39,371 bases of DNA from Anaerofilum sp. An201 (GCF_002160015.1 NZ_NFJT01000026.1:1-39371), one strand, 5' to 3'; shown: positions 15,878 to 26,192, numbered from the stretch's first letter. Made by a program: numbers and translations. Notes: generated by a model from the letters alone, not told the origin.

Positions 15878-16749
15878 ACCGGCGCGCCTCCTTTCTTGTT
15901 CTCCACCGCTTTGAGGATGGTTTTCACCGCGTAGGGCATGGTGTAGACGTCGGTGGGGATGTCCACGCCCAGCTCACGCAGGCGCAGGAAGATGCGGGTG
16001 ATCTGCGGCACGCTGAGGCCCATTGCCAGCAGCTCGGGCGCACGGGCAAAGATCTTTTCGGTGGTGTCGTACATCGCAAGGCGGCTCTGGTCCATCACGA
16101 TGACCTTGTCGGCATACTTGGCGATGTCCTCCATCGAATGGCTCACCAGCACCACGGTGGTGCCGGTCTGCTTGTGGTAGGCCTTGATCTGGGACAGGAT
16201 GTTGTCGCGTCCCTCCGGGTCCAGGCCGGCGGCCGGCTCGTCCAGCACCAGGATGCGGGGCTGCATCGCGATCACGCCCGCGATGGCCACCCGGCGCTTC
16301 TGCCCGCCCGACAGCTCGAACGGGCTTTTTTGCAGCATGGCTTCATCGATGCCGCACATCTCGGCGGCGCTGTGGACGCGCCGGCGGATCTCCTCCTCCG
16401 ACAGGCCCATGTTGGACGGGCCGTAGGCGATGTCCTTCTCCACCGTCTCCTCAAACAGCTGGTATTCGGGATACTGGAACACCAGGCCCACCAGAAAGCG
16501 GAACTTGCGGATCTGGCGCGGATCGGCCCACATGTCCTCTCCCGCCACATACAGCTTGCCCGAGGTGGGCTTGAGGATGCCGTTGAAGTGGTTGATGAGG
16601 GTGGATTTGCCGCTGCCGGTGGAACCGATCAGGCCGACGAAATCGCCTTCCTCGATGGACAGGTTGATGTCCTGAATCGCGACCGATGCGTCGGGCATGC
16701 CCTGGCCGTAGATGTGGCTGAGATGCTCGGCTCGGATGATTGCTGCCAT
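15874..16749 (-). CDS. ecfA2: Energy-coupling factor transporter ATPase EcfA2
   Basis: The second ECF ATPase (291 aa). Walker A GSTGSGKSTLINH, Q-loop VFQYPEYQLFEETVEKD, signature LSGGQKRRVAIAG, Walker B LVLDEPAAGLDPEG, switch His in VSHSMED. The C-terminal extension (LSVPQITRIFLRLRELGVDIP) is the EcfA dimer domain. Position after ecfA1 and an ATGA overlap with ecfT identify it as EcfA2. Confidence 0.95.
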   Translation of the reverse strand: MAAIIRAEHLSHIYGQGMPDASVAIQDINLSIEEGDFVGLIGSTGSGKSTLINHFNGILKPTSGKLYVAGEDMWADPRQIRKFRFLVGLVFQYPEYQLFEETVEKDIAYGPSNMGLSEEEIRRRVHSAAEMCGIDEAMLQKSPFELSGGQKRRVAIAGVIAMQPRILVLDEPAAGLDPEGRDNILSQIKAYHKQTGTTVVLVSHSMEDIAKYADKVIVMDQSRLAMYDTTEKIFARAPELLAMGLSVPQITRIFLRLRELGVDIPTDVYTMPYAVKTILKAVENKKGGAPV

Positions 16750-16816
16750 TTGTTCTCTTCCTTTCCTTCCCCGTCGCGCGCCGCCTGTCGTGCGGCTGTG
16801 CGCGGGGCAATCTGTG

Positions 16817-17653
16817 TTACGCCAGCAGTTTCGCCAGCGCCTGGGCGCATTCTTCCTCGGTGATGCAGTCGTCCGGCATGTCCAGCCCGGCGGCGCGCAG
16901 CTGCTGGGCCAGCTCGGTGGCCTGCGGCACGTCCAGACGCAGCTCGTGCAGCCTGTCCACCTGGCGGAACACCTCTTTGGGGGTGCCCTCCATCACCACA
17001 TGGCCGCTGTTCATCACCAGAACGCGGTCGGCCTGTGCGGCTTCCTCCATGTAGTGGGTGATGGTCACCACCGTGATGCCGAACTCGCGGTTCAGGCGGC
17101 GGATGGTCTTCATCACCTTCTCGCGGCCGCGGGGGTCCAGCATGGCGGTGGCTTCGTCCAGCACCAGGCAGTCGGGGCGCATGGCGATCACGCCCGCGAT
17201 GGCCACGCGCTGCTTCTGCCCGCCCGACAGCTTGTGCGGCGCTTTGTTGCGGTGCTTATAGATCCCGGCCATCTCCATCGCCTCGTCGATGCGGGTGCGG
17301 ATCTCGGCCGGGGGGACGCCCAGATTTTCCAGCGCGAAGGCAACGTCCTCCTCCACGATGGTGGCGACGATCTGGTTGTCGGGGTTTTGGAACACCATGC
17401 CCACCTTCTGGCGGATGTCGTAGAGGTGTTCCTCGTCGGCGGTGGAGAGGTTTTCCACCGTCACGGTGCCGCTGTAGGGCAGCAGGATGGCGTTGAAATG
17501 CTTGGCCAGCGTGCTTTTCCCGCAGCCGTTGGCGCCCAGCACCGCCACGAATTCGCCCCTGTTCACCTGCATGGTCACGCCGTCCACCGCCCAGGGCAGG
17601 TCATCGGCATAGCGAAAGCGCACGTCCTGCGCCTTCAGCATGGTCTCGCTCAT
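16817..17653 (-). CDS. ecfA1: Energy-coupling factor transporter ATPase EcfA1
   Basis: The first ECF ATPase (278 aa), start ATG 17653 behind GAGGGAG. Walker A GANGCGKSTLAKH, Q-loop FQNPDNQIVATIVEEDVAF (the EcfA1-typical sequence), signature LSGGQKQRVAIAG, Walker B LVLDEATAMLDPRG, where Ala replaces the usual Pro as in other EcfA1, and switch His in ITHYMEEA. It ends in the EcfA dimer region. The gap to ecfA2 is 67 bp with no terminator. Confidence 0.95.
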   Translation of the reverse strand: MSETMLKAQDVRFRYADDLPWAVDGVTMQVNRGEFVAVLGANGCGKSTLAKHFNAILLPYSGTVTVENLSTADEEHLYDIRQKVGMVFQNPDNQIVATIVEEDVAFALENLGVPPAEIRTRIDEAMEMAGIYKHRNKAPHKLSGGQKQRVAIAGVIAMRPDCLVLDEATAMLDPRGREKVMKTIRRLNREFGITVVTITHYMEEAAQADRVLVMNSGHVVMEGTPKEVFRQVDRLHELRLDVPQATELAQQLRAAGLDMPDDCITEEECAQALAKLLA

Positions 17654-17678
17654 CGTATCTCCCTCTTTTTCCTCGTCG

Positions 17679-18557
17679 TTATACCGAAACGCCGTCTGCC
17701 AGCCAGAAGGCGGTGGCGCCGCAGGGCACCACGCCGCCGGTGGCCGACACCGGCAGACCGATCTCGTCGCAGCAGGTGTGCCCGCCGTAGGTGGGGCACA
17801 GACGGGTCTTGACAATGTACTCCATCACGCTGGGCGACAGGCCGGTGGTGTAGCTGTTCACTGCGAAAAACAGCGGATTGTCGGTGAGAACACCGGCGCA
17901 CAGGTCGATCAGATCGTAGATCTGCTCCTCCAGCTTCCACACTTCGCCCCCCGGGCCGCGGCCGTAGCTGGGCGGGTCCATGATGACGGCGTCGTACAGC
18001 GAACCGCGGCGGATCTCCCGCGCCACGAATTTGGCGCAGTCGTCCACGATCCAGCGGATGGGGCGGTCGGCCAGGCCGCTGGCGGCGGCGTTCTCCTTGC
18101 CCCACTGCACCATGCCCTTGCTGGCGTCCACATGGCAGACGCTCGCCCCCGCCGCTGCACAGGCCAGCGTGGCGCCGCCGGTGTAGCCGAACAGGTTGAG
18201 CACCCTGATGGGACGGCCGGCCTCGCCGATCACCCTGCGGTACCAGCTCCAGTTCACGGCCTGCTCGGGGAACACGCCGGTGTGCTTGAAGCCGGTGGGG
18301 CTGACCACCAGCGTGAGGTCCTCGTAGCCGATGGTCCATTTCTGGGGCAGAGTGCGGAAATACTGCCACTTGCCGCCGCCCGCGCTGCTGCGGTGATACA
18401 CGGCGTCGGCGCGGTTCCACAGCGGGCTTTTCTTCTCGTTTTTCCAGATCACCTGCGGGTCGGGGCGCACCAGAATGGTCTTGCCCCACCGCTCCAGGCG
18501 GTTGCCGCCGGTGGCGTCCAGCAGCTCGTAGTCCTTCCAGCCATCCGCTGGTCTCAT
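17679..18557 (-). CDS. Class I SAM-dependent methyltransferase, RlmI/RlmK-like (292 aa)
   Basis: Start ATG 18557 follows GGAGGG. SAM-binding motif I is RVLNLFGYTGGATLACAAAGA, motif II has VCHVDASKGMVQWGKENA, and the NPPY-type catalytic motif is VIMDPPSYGRGP. The DPPS/FGYTGG pair is typical of the RlmI/YccW 23S rRNA m5C group, but the N-terminal PUA domain of RlmI is missing and no catalytic Cys can be assigned, so the target is open. It sits between ruvB and ecfA1, 30 and 25 bp from them. Closely related stand-alone proteins are usually annotated simply as SAM methyltransferase. Confidence 0.88.
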   Translation of the reverse strand: MRPADGWKDYELLDATGGNRLERWGKTILVRPDPQVIWKNEKKSPLWNRADAVYHRSSAGGGKWQYFRTLPQKWTIGYEDLTLVVSPTGFKHTGVFPEQAVNWSWYRRVIGEAGRPIRVLNLFGYTGGATLACAAAGASVCHVDASKGMVQWGKENAAASGLADRPIRWIVDDCAKFVAREIRRGSLYDAVIMDPPSYGRGPGGEVWKLEEQIYDLIDLCAGVLTDNPLFFAVNSYTTGLSPSVMEYIVKTRLCPTYGGHTCCDEIGLPVSATGGVVPCGATAFWLADGVSV

Positions 18558-18587
18558 ATCGTTTCCCTCCGAAATCGGTGTTGTGAT

Positions 18588-19646
18588 TTATTCAAACATG
18601 CTCTGCTGCCCGGACGCCTGCGCCTGCGGGGACGGCGGCGTCATGCCCAGATGCTCGAAGGCAGCCGGGGTGGCGCAGCGGCCGCGCGGGGTGCGCACCA
18701 GAAAGCCCATCTGCATCAGATACGGCTCGCAGACATCCTCCAGCGTGACCGCCTCCTCGCCCAGCGCGGCGGCCAGCGTGTCGAGACCCACCGGGCCGCC
18801 GCCGTACAGCTCGATCAAAGCGCGCAGCAGGCTGCGGTCCAGCTCATCCAGCCCCAGCTGGTCGATGTCCATCCGCTGCAGGGCGAGCTTTGCACACTCG
18901 GCGTCGATGGCCTGTTTGCCCAGCACGGTGGCGAAATCGCGCACCCGCTTGAGCAGACGGTTGGCCACGCGGGGCGTGCCGCGGCTGCACCGGGCGATCT
19001 CGGCCGCGCCCTCCGGCTGGCAGGGCAGGCCCAGAATATCGGCGCTGCGGCGCACGATCTGCGCCAGCTCGTCCGGGGTGTACAGCTCCAGCTTCAGCAG
19101 CACGCCGAACCGGTCGCGCAGCGGGCTGGTGAGCTGGCCGGCCCGGGTGGTGGCGCCCACCAGCGTGAAGCGCGGCAGGTTGATGCGGATGCTCTGCGCG
19201 GCCGGCCCTTTGCCGATCATGATGTCCAGCGCGTAGTCCTCCATCGCCGGGTAGAGCACCTCCTCCACCTGGCGGGACAGACGGTGGATCTCGTCGATGA
19301 AGAGCACGTCGCCTTCCTGCAGGTTGGTGAGCAGCGCTGCCAGATCGCCCGGCTTTTCGATGGCCGGGCCGCTGGTGATGCGGATCTGCACGCCCATCTC
19401 GGCCGCCACGATGCAGGCAAGGGTCGTTTTGCCCAGGCCCGGAGGTCCGTACAGCAGCAGATGGTCCAGCGGTTCACCGCGCAGGCGGGCGGCTTCCAGA
19501 TAGATTTTCAGGTTCTGCTTGGCGCGCTCCTGGCCGATGTATTCGTCCAGCGTGCGCGGACGCAGTGAAAATTCCGCCTCCCCGTCGCCGGGCGCCTCCT
19601 GCGGCGCGACCAGCCGGGTGGACTGGATATCGTACAATTCGTCCAT
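18588..19646 (-). CDS. ruvB: Holliday junction branch migration ATPase RuvB
   Basis: RuvB is the hexameric motor that, with RuvA, moves Holliday junctions in recombinational repair. The 352-residue protein has the [15 protein letters not shown] start, Walker [12 protein letters not shown], Walker [11 protein letters not shown], sensor [18 protein letters not shown], and a winged-helix C-terminus ending in [19 protein letters not shown], which is the RuvB hallmark. It begins 3 bp after ruvA stops. Confidence 0.97.
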   Translation of the reverse strand: MDELYDIQSTRLVAPQEAPGDGEAEFSLRPRTLDEYIGQERAKQNLKIYLEAARLRGEPLDHLLLYGPPGLGKTTLACIVAAEMGVQIRITSGPAIEKPGDLAALLTNLQEGDVLFIDEIHRLSRQVEEVLYPAMEDYALDIMIGKGPAAQSIRINLPRFTLVGATTRAGQLTSPLRDRFGVLLKLELYTPDELAQIVRRSADILGLPCQPEGAAEIARCSRGTPRVANRLLKRVRDFATVLGKQAIDAECAKLALQRMDIDQLGLDELDRSLLRALIELYGGGPVGLDTLAAALGEEAVTLEDVCEPYLMQMGFLVRTPRGRCATPAAFEHLGMTPPSPQAQASGQQSMFE

Positions 19647-19649
19647 GCG

Positions 19650-20255
19650 TTACCTCCCTGCCGCCATGCTGCGCAGTGCCTGCCGGATGATCTCCTCGGC
19701 GGGCAGCGCAGGATCGCAGCGAGCCACGGCGGCGGCGGCTTCGCTGGCGGAATAGCCAAGGCTGGTGAGCGCGGCCACCGCCTGGGCGGCGCCTCCCGCC
19801 GGAGCAGCGGCCGGGCCGGACACATCCTCCAGAGTGATGCCGCCCGCCATGCCCTTTGCCACCTTGTCTTTCAGCTCCAGCACGATGCGCTGGGCCAGCT
19901 TGGGACCGACGCCGTTGGCGGCGGTGAACGCCTTGTGGTCCCCTGCCGAGATGGCCAGCGCGATGCGGTCGGGATTGAGGACGTTGAGGATGGCAAGGCC
20001 CACCTTTGGCCCCACGCCGGACACGCCGGTGAGCAGGAGAAAGCAGGTGCGCTGCTCCTCGGTGGCAAAACCAAACAGGCTGACGTCGTTTTCCGACACA
20101 TTCATGACAGTGTAGAGGGTGCCTTCGCCCCCCACGCCGGGCAGCGCGCCCGCCACCGCGGCGGTGACGCTGGCGAGATAGCCCACGCCTCCGCAGCTGA
20201 TGACCACGGTGTCCAGCGTTTTTTTCAAAATCCTGCCGGTGAGGCAGTAGATCAT
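19650..20255 (-). CDS. ruvA: Holliday junction DNA-binding protein RuvA
   Basis: The 201-residue protein binds the four-way junction. The start ATG 20255 gives MIYCLTGRILKK, the standard RuvA opening (OB fold); helix-hairpin-helix motifs follow in LTGVSGVGPKVGLAIL and GVGPKLAQRIVLELKDK; the C-terminal domain III (AVAALTSLGYSASEAAAAVAR) contacts RuvB. Its start overlaps the ruvC stop by 4 bases. Confidence 0.97.
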   Translation of the reverse strand: MIYCLTGRILKKTLDTVVISCGGVGYLASVTAAVAGALPGVGGEGTLYTVMNVSENDVSLFGFATEEQRTCFLLLTGVSGVGPKVGLAILNVLNPDRIALAISAGDHKAFTAANGVGPKLAQRIVLELKDKVAKGMAGGITLEDVSGPAAAPAGGAAQAVAALTSLGYSASEAAAAVARCDPALPAEEIIRQALRSMAAGR

Positions 20256-20839
20256 CTCTGTTTCCTCCCTTTGGCGGCCAGCTGCCGCTCCAGCATCTGC
20301 AGACGGGTGGGGCCGGCTGTGGCCGGTGTCTGCGCCCGCGCCAGCAGACGGTCCACGTCGAACTGGCGGTTTCCGCTGCACTGGGCGTGGGTGATGGCCA
20401 TCGCCAGCGCGTCGGCGGTATCGTCCGGCTTGGGGATGCCCGGCAGGCGCAGCATGATGCGGGTCATCTCCTGCACCTGCTTTTTCACCGCTTTGCCGTA
20501 TCCCGTCACCGACTGCTTCACCTGCATGGGTGTGTATTCAAACACAGGCACGCCCGCCTGCGCCGCCGCCAGCAGCACCACGCCGCGCGCTTCGGCCACG
20601 CCGATGACGGTGGTCTGGTTGTGCTGGTAGAACAGCTGTTCCAGCGAGATGGCGTCGGGATGATAGCTCTCGATCACCCGGCTGACGCCTCCGTACACGC
20701 CTTTCAGCCGCTGGCCGAACTCCATGCCGGCCGGGGTGGTGACGGCGCCGTAGTCCACCGCCTCAAAACGGGGGGCCGTGTAGTCCACCACGCCCCATCC
20801 CACGATCGCATAGCCGGGGTCGATGCCCAAAACGCGCAT
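20252..20839 (-). CDS. ruvC: Holliday junction resolvase RuvC
   Basis: RuvC cuts Holliday junctions. MRVLGIDPGYAIVGWG gives the first catalytic Asp (residue 7), ISLEQLFY the Glu, and DDTADALAMAI the C-terminal acidic pair. ATG 20839 is preferred, since AAAGG stands at a useful distance; an ATG 12 bp upstream would have its site too close. At 195 aa it is longer than the usual ~160-170, with an extra C-terminal tail. It heads the long gene train. Confidence 0.95.
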   Translation of the reverse strand: MRVLGIDPGYAIVGWGVVDYTAPRFEAVDYGAVTTPAGMEFGQRLKGVYGGVSRVIESYHPDAISLEQLFYQHNQTTVIGVAEARGVVLLAAAQAGVPVFEYTPMQVKQSVTGYGKAVKKQVQEMTRIMLRLPGIPKPDDTADALAMAITHAQCSGNRQFDVDRLLARAQTPATAGPTRLQMLERQLAAKGRKQR

Positions 20840-20893
20840 ACTGCCTTTCATCCTTTCCGCGGCAAAGCCGCTTTTGGGCCTTGTGTGCCATGA

Positions 20894-20910
20894 TATACTG
20901 TTTCAGTATA
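20894..20910. promoter_or_regulatory. Palindrome over the ruvC promoter -10
   Basis: TATACTG and CAGTATA are perfect 7-bp arms around TTT and cover the -10 box. It is not a Firmicute LexA site (no CGAAC...GTTCG), so any SOS control is not shown. Confidence 0.4.
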
Positions 20911-20933
20911 CCACAAGCCGTTTGAATTTACAA
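20905..20933 (-). promoter_or_regulatory. Promoter of the ruvC-to-clpE gene train
   Basis: Minus strand TTGTAA (20933-20928), 17-bp spacer ending TGTGG, TATACT (20910-20905), about 65 bp before ruvC. Confidence 0.65.
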
Positions 20934-21012
20934 TTTTTCCTGTGCAGATTTGGACGCTTTGCCCACAAAAAATCCAATATTTACAATCCATCCGCAAAAC
21001 CGCTGTATACCA

Positions 21013-21045
21013 AAACCCCGGCATCCCTATCCAGGACGCCGGGGC
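21013..21045 (-). terminator. Terminator of typA
   Basis: Minus strand stem CCCCGGCGTCC / GGGATGCCGGGG followed by TTTTGG, shortly after the typA stop. Confidence 0.75.
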
Positions 21046-21059
21046 ATCTGCCGAAAGGC

Positions 21060-22877
<1,818 letters not shown>

Positions 22878-22947
22878 AAAATAGTAGCCCTCCTGTATCC
22901 ATTCACGCCCCGCAGGGCGAACGCAAAAATACTGACAATCCTGTACT

Positions 22948-22977
22948 ATATTAAGGTATCCGGCCGGTTTTTGTCAA
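22948..22977 (-). promoter_or_regulatory. Promoter of typA
   Basis: Minus strand TTGACA (22977-22972), 18-bp spacer, TAATAT (22953-22948), about 70 bp before the start codon. Confidence 0.7.
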
Positions 22978-23075
22978 TGCATCGCGCCGACAAAAGAAAG
23001 CGCGCGCCGGCAAAAAGAAACGTGTAAAATCACAAACGCCCCACCTGTTCGATTCTGGGCCGGATAACCAAAGAA

Positions 23076-23110
23076 AAACCGCATTGCAGCATTCGCAATG
23101 CGGTTTTGTT
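23076..23110. terminator. Bidirectional terminator after tRNA-Val
   Basis: AAACCGCATTGC and GCAATGCGGTTT pair perfectly with T-rich flanks on both strands; it ends the tRNA transcript on the minus strand. Confidence 0.85.
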
Positions 23111-23112
23111 TT

Positions 23113-23188
23113 TGGTGGGCGCTAAGGAACTCGAATCCCTGACCCCCTGCACGTCAAGCAGGTGCTCTACCAGCTGAGCTAAGCGCCC
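23113..23188 (-). tRNA. tRNA-Val (anticodon GAC)
   Basis: A full 76-nt cloverleaf is readable on the minus strand: acceptor GGGCGCT / AGCGCCC with encoded CCA, D-loop AGCTCAGCTGGTAGAGC, anticodon stem CCTGC/GCAGG around TTGACGT, and T-loop GATTCGAGTTC. The anticodon GAC reads Val codons GUC/GUU. A perfect consensus promoter and a terminator flank it. Confidence 0.97.
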
Positions 23189-23204
23189 TCGCTTCAGCTC
23201 CTGT

Positions 23205-23233
23205 ATTATATCGCAGATTTCAAAACATGTCAA
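23205..23233 (-). promoter_or_regulatory. Perfect consensus promoter of tRNA-Val
   Basis: Minus strand TTGACA (23233-23228), 17-bp spacer, TATAAT (23210-23205), 16 bp before the tRNA. Confidence 0.9.
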
Positions 23234-23257
23234 CACCTTTTTTCAATTTTTTTGCAA

Positions 23258-23286
23258 TTGAATTTTTTCCGCCGGCCCTATATAAT
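23258..23286 (+). promoter_or_regulatory. Promoter of the LURP-one-related gene
   Basis: TTGAAT (23258-23263), exactly 17 bp, TATAAT (23281-23286), 31 bp before the GTG start. Confidence 0.75.
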
Positions 23287-23317
23287 GAAATCACAGACAA
23301 AAGAGGAGGCGATTCTT

Positions 23318-23791
23318 GTGCGATTGATGCTGAAACAGCGGCTTTTTTCCTGGTTTGACAGCTACGATATCTGCGACGAAAACGGCGAGCCCGTCTTTAC
23401 TGTGCAGGGCAAGCTCTCCTGGGGGCACCGGCTGGAGATCAGCGATGCCAACGGGCGCTATCTGGGACGTGTGCAGGAGGAGGTATTCTCCTTCCTCCCC
23501 CGCTTCCGCCTGTACCTGGGCGAGGAGGAAACGCCCGCGGGCGAGATCCGCAAGGAGCTCACCTTCTTCCGGCCCCGGTATACGCTGGACTGCCACGGCT
23601 TGACCGTGGAGGGCGACTGGCTGGAATGGGACTACACCGTTTTCGACGGCAGCCGGACCATCCTGGAAGTACATAAGGAAGTGTTCCGTCTGACCGACAC
23701 CTATGTGCTGGACATTCTGGACGACACCCAGGCGCTTCTGTGTGTGATGATCGTGCTGGCGATCGACGCCGCCAACTGCGACAACAACTGA
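23318..23791 (+). CDS. LURP-one-related (DUF567/scramblase-like) protein (157 aa)
   Basis: The GTG start at 23318 lies 8 bases after GAGGAGG. The protein starts MRLMLKQRLFSWFDSYDICDENGEPVF and continues in a beta-rich pattern (VQGKLSWGHRLEISDANGRYLGRVQEE, LTVEGDWLEWDYTVFDG) up to a hydrophobic C-terminal segment near LDDTQALLCVMIVLAIDAA. That is the LOR/tubby-like barrel arrangement with its buried C-terminal helix. Members occur widely in Firmicutes; their role is unknown, with membrane lipid binding suggested from the tubby/scramblase relation. Short monocistronic unit, strong promoter, and a terminator shared with luxS. Confidence 0.82.
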   Translation: MRLMLKQRLFSWFDSYDICDENGEPVFTVQGKLSWGHRLEISDANGRYLGRVQEEVFSFLPRFRLYLGEEETPAGEIRKELTFFRPRYTLDCHGLTVEGDWLEWDYTVFDGSRTILEVHKEVFRLTDTYVLDILDDTQALLCVMIVLAIDAANCDNN

Positions 23792-23807
23792 ATCCGCGCG
23801 CGCATGC

Positions 23808-23856
23808 AAAAAAGCACCGGCCGCCCTCTTAAAACGGGCAGCCGGTGCTTTTTTAT
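23808..23856. terminator. Bidirectional terminator between the LURP-one-related gene and luxS
   Basis: AAAAAAGCACCGGC...GCCC and GGGC...GCCGGTGCTTTTTT form a strong stem with A/T-runs on both sides, serving the two convergent genes. Confidence 0.9.
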
Positions 23857-23872
23857 CAACAGATCTCTGCGC

Positions 23873-24337
23873 TCACAGGAAAGCCGTATACTGCAGGCGC
23901 TCGGGTGTCCACCCTTCCAGCACCGGCACCATCGCGGCCGCCTCTGCCTTTGCGCCGGAGAGGTCCTGCTCGCGGTAGTTGCCGCACTCCGGTTCGGTGG
24001 CGCCGGGGATCTCTCCCTCATACGCCGCGATAAAGGCCATGCTGTCCTGCACCAGCTGGATCGCCTGCTGGTGGGTCAGACCGCGGGTGAGCAGATAGAA
24101 GCCGGTGCGGCATCCCATCGGCCCCACATACACCACGCCGCTGCCGTACCGGCTGTTGCGCGCGTAGGTGGCAAACAGGTGCTCGATGGTGTGCAGCGCG
24201 GGGACAGCGAGATACTCGCCGCCATTCGGCTTTTTCATGCGGATGTCGTAGGTGATGATGTCGCCGTCCTGCCGGGAGAGGTACATGCCGCGCTCCAGGC
24301 GGGTGTGGTCGACACAAAAGCTGGCAATGCGTTCCAT
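23873..24337 (-). CDS. luxS: S-ribosylhomocysteine lyase LuxS
   Basis: LuxS splits S-ribosylhomocysteine into homocysteine and DPD, the precursor of autoinducer-2. The metal-ligand motif HTIEH (His49, Glu52, His53), catalytic Cys76 in VGPMGCRTGFY and third ligand Cys118 in TEPECGNY are all intact; 154 aa is the normal length. Start ATG 24337 is 13 bp after the pyruvate kinase stop, so luxS is probably read from the pyk promoter. No pfs (SAH nucleosidase) gene is in the window. Confidence 0.97.
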   Translation of the reverse strand: MERIASFCVDHTRLERGMYLSRQDGDIITYDIRMKKPNGGEYLAVPALHTIEHLFATYARNSRYGSGVVYVGPMGCRTGFYLLTRGLTHQQAIQLVQDSMAFIAAYEGEIPGATEPECGNYREQDLSGAKAEAAAMVPVLEGWTPERLQYTAFL

Positions 24338-24350
24338 CCCTGTCCGCTCC

Positions 24351-26099
24351 TTACGCCTGGGGCATGGCCTGCACGATGCCGCGCTCGCAGTCCACCGACA
24401 CATACATGCCGTTCTTCAGCATCCGGCTGGCGGAAATCGCGCCCACGATGGCGGGCTTGTTCAGCGCCAGGCAGACGCTGGCCGCATGGCTGCTCATACC
24501 GCCCTCCTCGGTGATGACGGCGGCGGCAGTGCGCATGGCATCGATCATGCGGTTGGTGGTGAAGGGAACGACCAGGATATCGCCCTCGGTGTACTTGGCC
24601 AGCACGTCGTCCTCGCTGCGGCAGACGCACAGACGGCCCTTCGCCGTCAGGGAACCAATGCCCACGCCGGTCAGCAGGGCGTCGCCCACCATATGCACCT
24701 TGACCATGTTGGTGGTGCCGGAAATGCCCACGGGGACACCGGCGGTGACGACGGCCACATCGCCCTTGTGCACCAGGCCGGCCTTTTCGGCAGTTTCCAC
24801 TGCGAACTCGATCAGTTCGTCGGTGTTGTGGGCGTAGGGCATCATCAGCGGCGTAATGCCCCAGGACAGGCAGAGGTGGCGCTGGGTAGTCTCATCCAGC
24901 ACACAGGCGACGATGGGGGTCTCGCTGCGGTATTTGCACAGCAGACGCGGGGTCTCGCCGCTCTTGGACACGGTGATGATAGCGTCGGCCTTGATGTCCT
25001 TGGCGGTGGTGCAGGCGGCATGCGCGGTGGCAGCCGCGATGGACAGGTTGCTCTCGTGCAGGGCCAGGCCAAAGCGCTGGTGATAGCTGGGGTCGGCCTC
25101 GGTGCGCTCGGCGATGGCGGCCATGGTGGTCACGGCCTCCACCGGCCACTTGCCGGCCGCGGTCTCGCCGCTGAGCATGATGGCGCTGGTGCCGTCGTAG
25201 ATGGCGTTGGCCACGTCGGTGATCTCGGCGCGGGTGGGGCGGGGATTCTCCATCATGCTTTCCAGCATCTGGGTGGCGGTGATCACCGGCTTGCCGGCCG
25301 AGAAACAGTGCCAGATGATGTCTTTCTGGATGATGGGGATCTCGGTGAAGTCGATCTCAACGCCCATGTCGCCGCGGGCGATCATGATGCCGTCGGCTAC
25401 AGCCAGGATCTCGTCGATGTTCTCCACGCCCTCGCGGTTCTCGATCTTGGCGATGATACGGATGTTGTGGCAGCCCTCGCTCTCCAGCAGATGGCGGATC
25501 TCCATGATGTCGCGCGCGCTGCGGGCAAAGCTGGCGGCGATGAAATCAAAGCCGGCCTTGATGCCGAACTGGATGTCTTCCTTGTCCTTCTGGCTCATAT
25601 AGGGCAGCGACAGAGACACGCCGGGCACATTCACACCCTTGTTGTTGGAGATGGGACCGTCGTTCATCACGCGGCAGGTGATGTCGGTCTCGGTCAGGTT
25701 TTCCACCGTCAGGCGGATCAGGCCGTCGGCCAGCAGCACGGTGCTGCCGATCTCCAGGTCGTGCGGGAGATCTTTGTAGGTGACCGACACGATCTCGGCG
25801 GTGCCCTCCACCTCGCGGGTGGTGAGGGTGAAGATCTGGCCGGCTTTCAGGAACTCCTTGCCGGACGCAAACTTTTTCAGGCGGATCTCGGGTCCCTTGG
25901 TATCCAGCAGAGCCGCCACCGGAGTGTTCAGCTCCTCGCGCAGGGATTTCAGCATATCCAGACGGGTCTGGTGGTCTTCGTAGGTGCCGTGGGAGAAGTT
26001 GAAACGGGCCACATTCATGCCGGCCAGAATCATCGAACGCATCGTTTCGATACTATCGGTAGAAGGGCCCAGGGTGCAAATGATTTTTGTCTTTCGCAT
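24351..26099 (-). CDS. pyk: Pyruvate kinase with C-terminal PEP-utilizer swivel domain
   Basis: Catalyses phosphoenolpyruvate + ADP to pyruvate + ATP. RKTKIICTLGPST opens the barrel, ARFNFSHGTY and DTKGPEIRL line the active site, IMIARGDMGVEI and KPVITATQMLESM are the signature segments. After about residue 475 an extra domain ends with TEEGGMSSHAAS, whose His538 matches the phosphohistidine of PEP-utilizer mobile domains. This 580-590-aa form is usual in Bacillus and Clostridia. ATG 26099 follows AAAGGAG; the TTG just before it is less likely. Confidence 0.97.
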   Translation of the reverse strand: MRKTKIICTLGPSTDSIETMRSMILAGMNVARFNFSHGTYEDHQTRLDMLKSLREELNTPVAALLDTKGPEIRLKKFASGKEFLKAGQIFTLTTREVEGTAEIVSVTYKDLPHDLEIGSTVLLADGLIRLTVENLTETDITCRVMNDGPISNNKGVNVPGVSLSLPYMSQKDKEDIQFGIKAGFDFIAASFARSARDIMEIRHLLESEGCHNIRIIAKIENREGVENIDEILAVADGIMIARGDMGVEIDFTEIPIIQKDIIWHCFSAGKPVITATQMLESMMENPRPTRAEITDVANAIYDGTSAIMLSGETAAGKWPVEAVTTMAAIAERTEADPSYHQRFGLALHESNLSIAAATAHAACTTAKDIKADAIITVSKSGETPRLLCKYRSETPIVACVLDETTQRHLCLSWGITPLMMPYAHNTDELIEFAVETAEKAGLVHKGDVAVVTAGVPVGISGTTNMVKVHMVGDALLTGVGIGSLTAKGRLCVCRSEDDVLAKYTEGDILVVPFTTNRMIDAMRTAAAVITEEGGMSSHAASVCLALNKPAIVGAISASRMLKNGMYVSVDCERGIVQAMPQA

Positions 26100-26192
26100 C
26101 AATAACGCTCCTTTTATATACTGAATACTGAAAAGTGACCTGAAACAGATTTGTCCGCAAATTCCCTAAAATCCCATTCCCGGCCATTTTAT

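Noticed and set aside
16750-16816. Riboswitch between ecfA1 and ecfA2
   Set aside because: The 67-bp gap is inside an operon and holds no recognisable aptamer or terminator.
20251-20260. LexA/SOS box at the ruv genes
   Set aside because: No CGAAC-N4-GTTCG-like site was found in front of ruvC.
23030-23236. Short minus-strand frame covering tRNA-Val
   Set aside because: It simply runs through the tRNA and its terminator.
24252-26105. Long plus-strand frame opposite pyk and luxS
   Set aside because: Both minus-strand genes have full catalytic motifs; the opposite frame has none.
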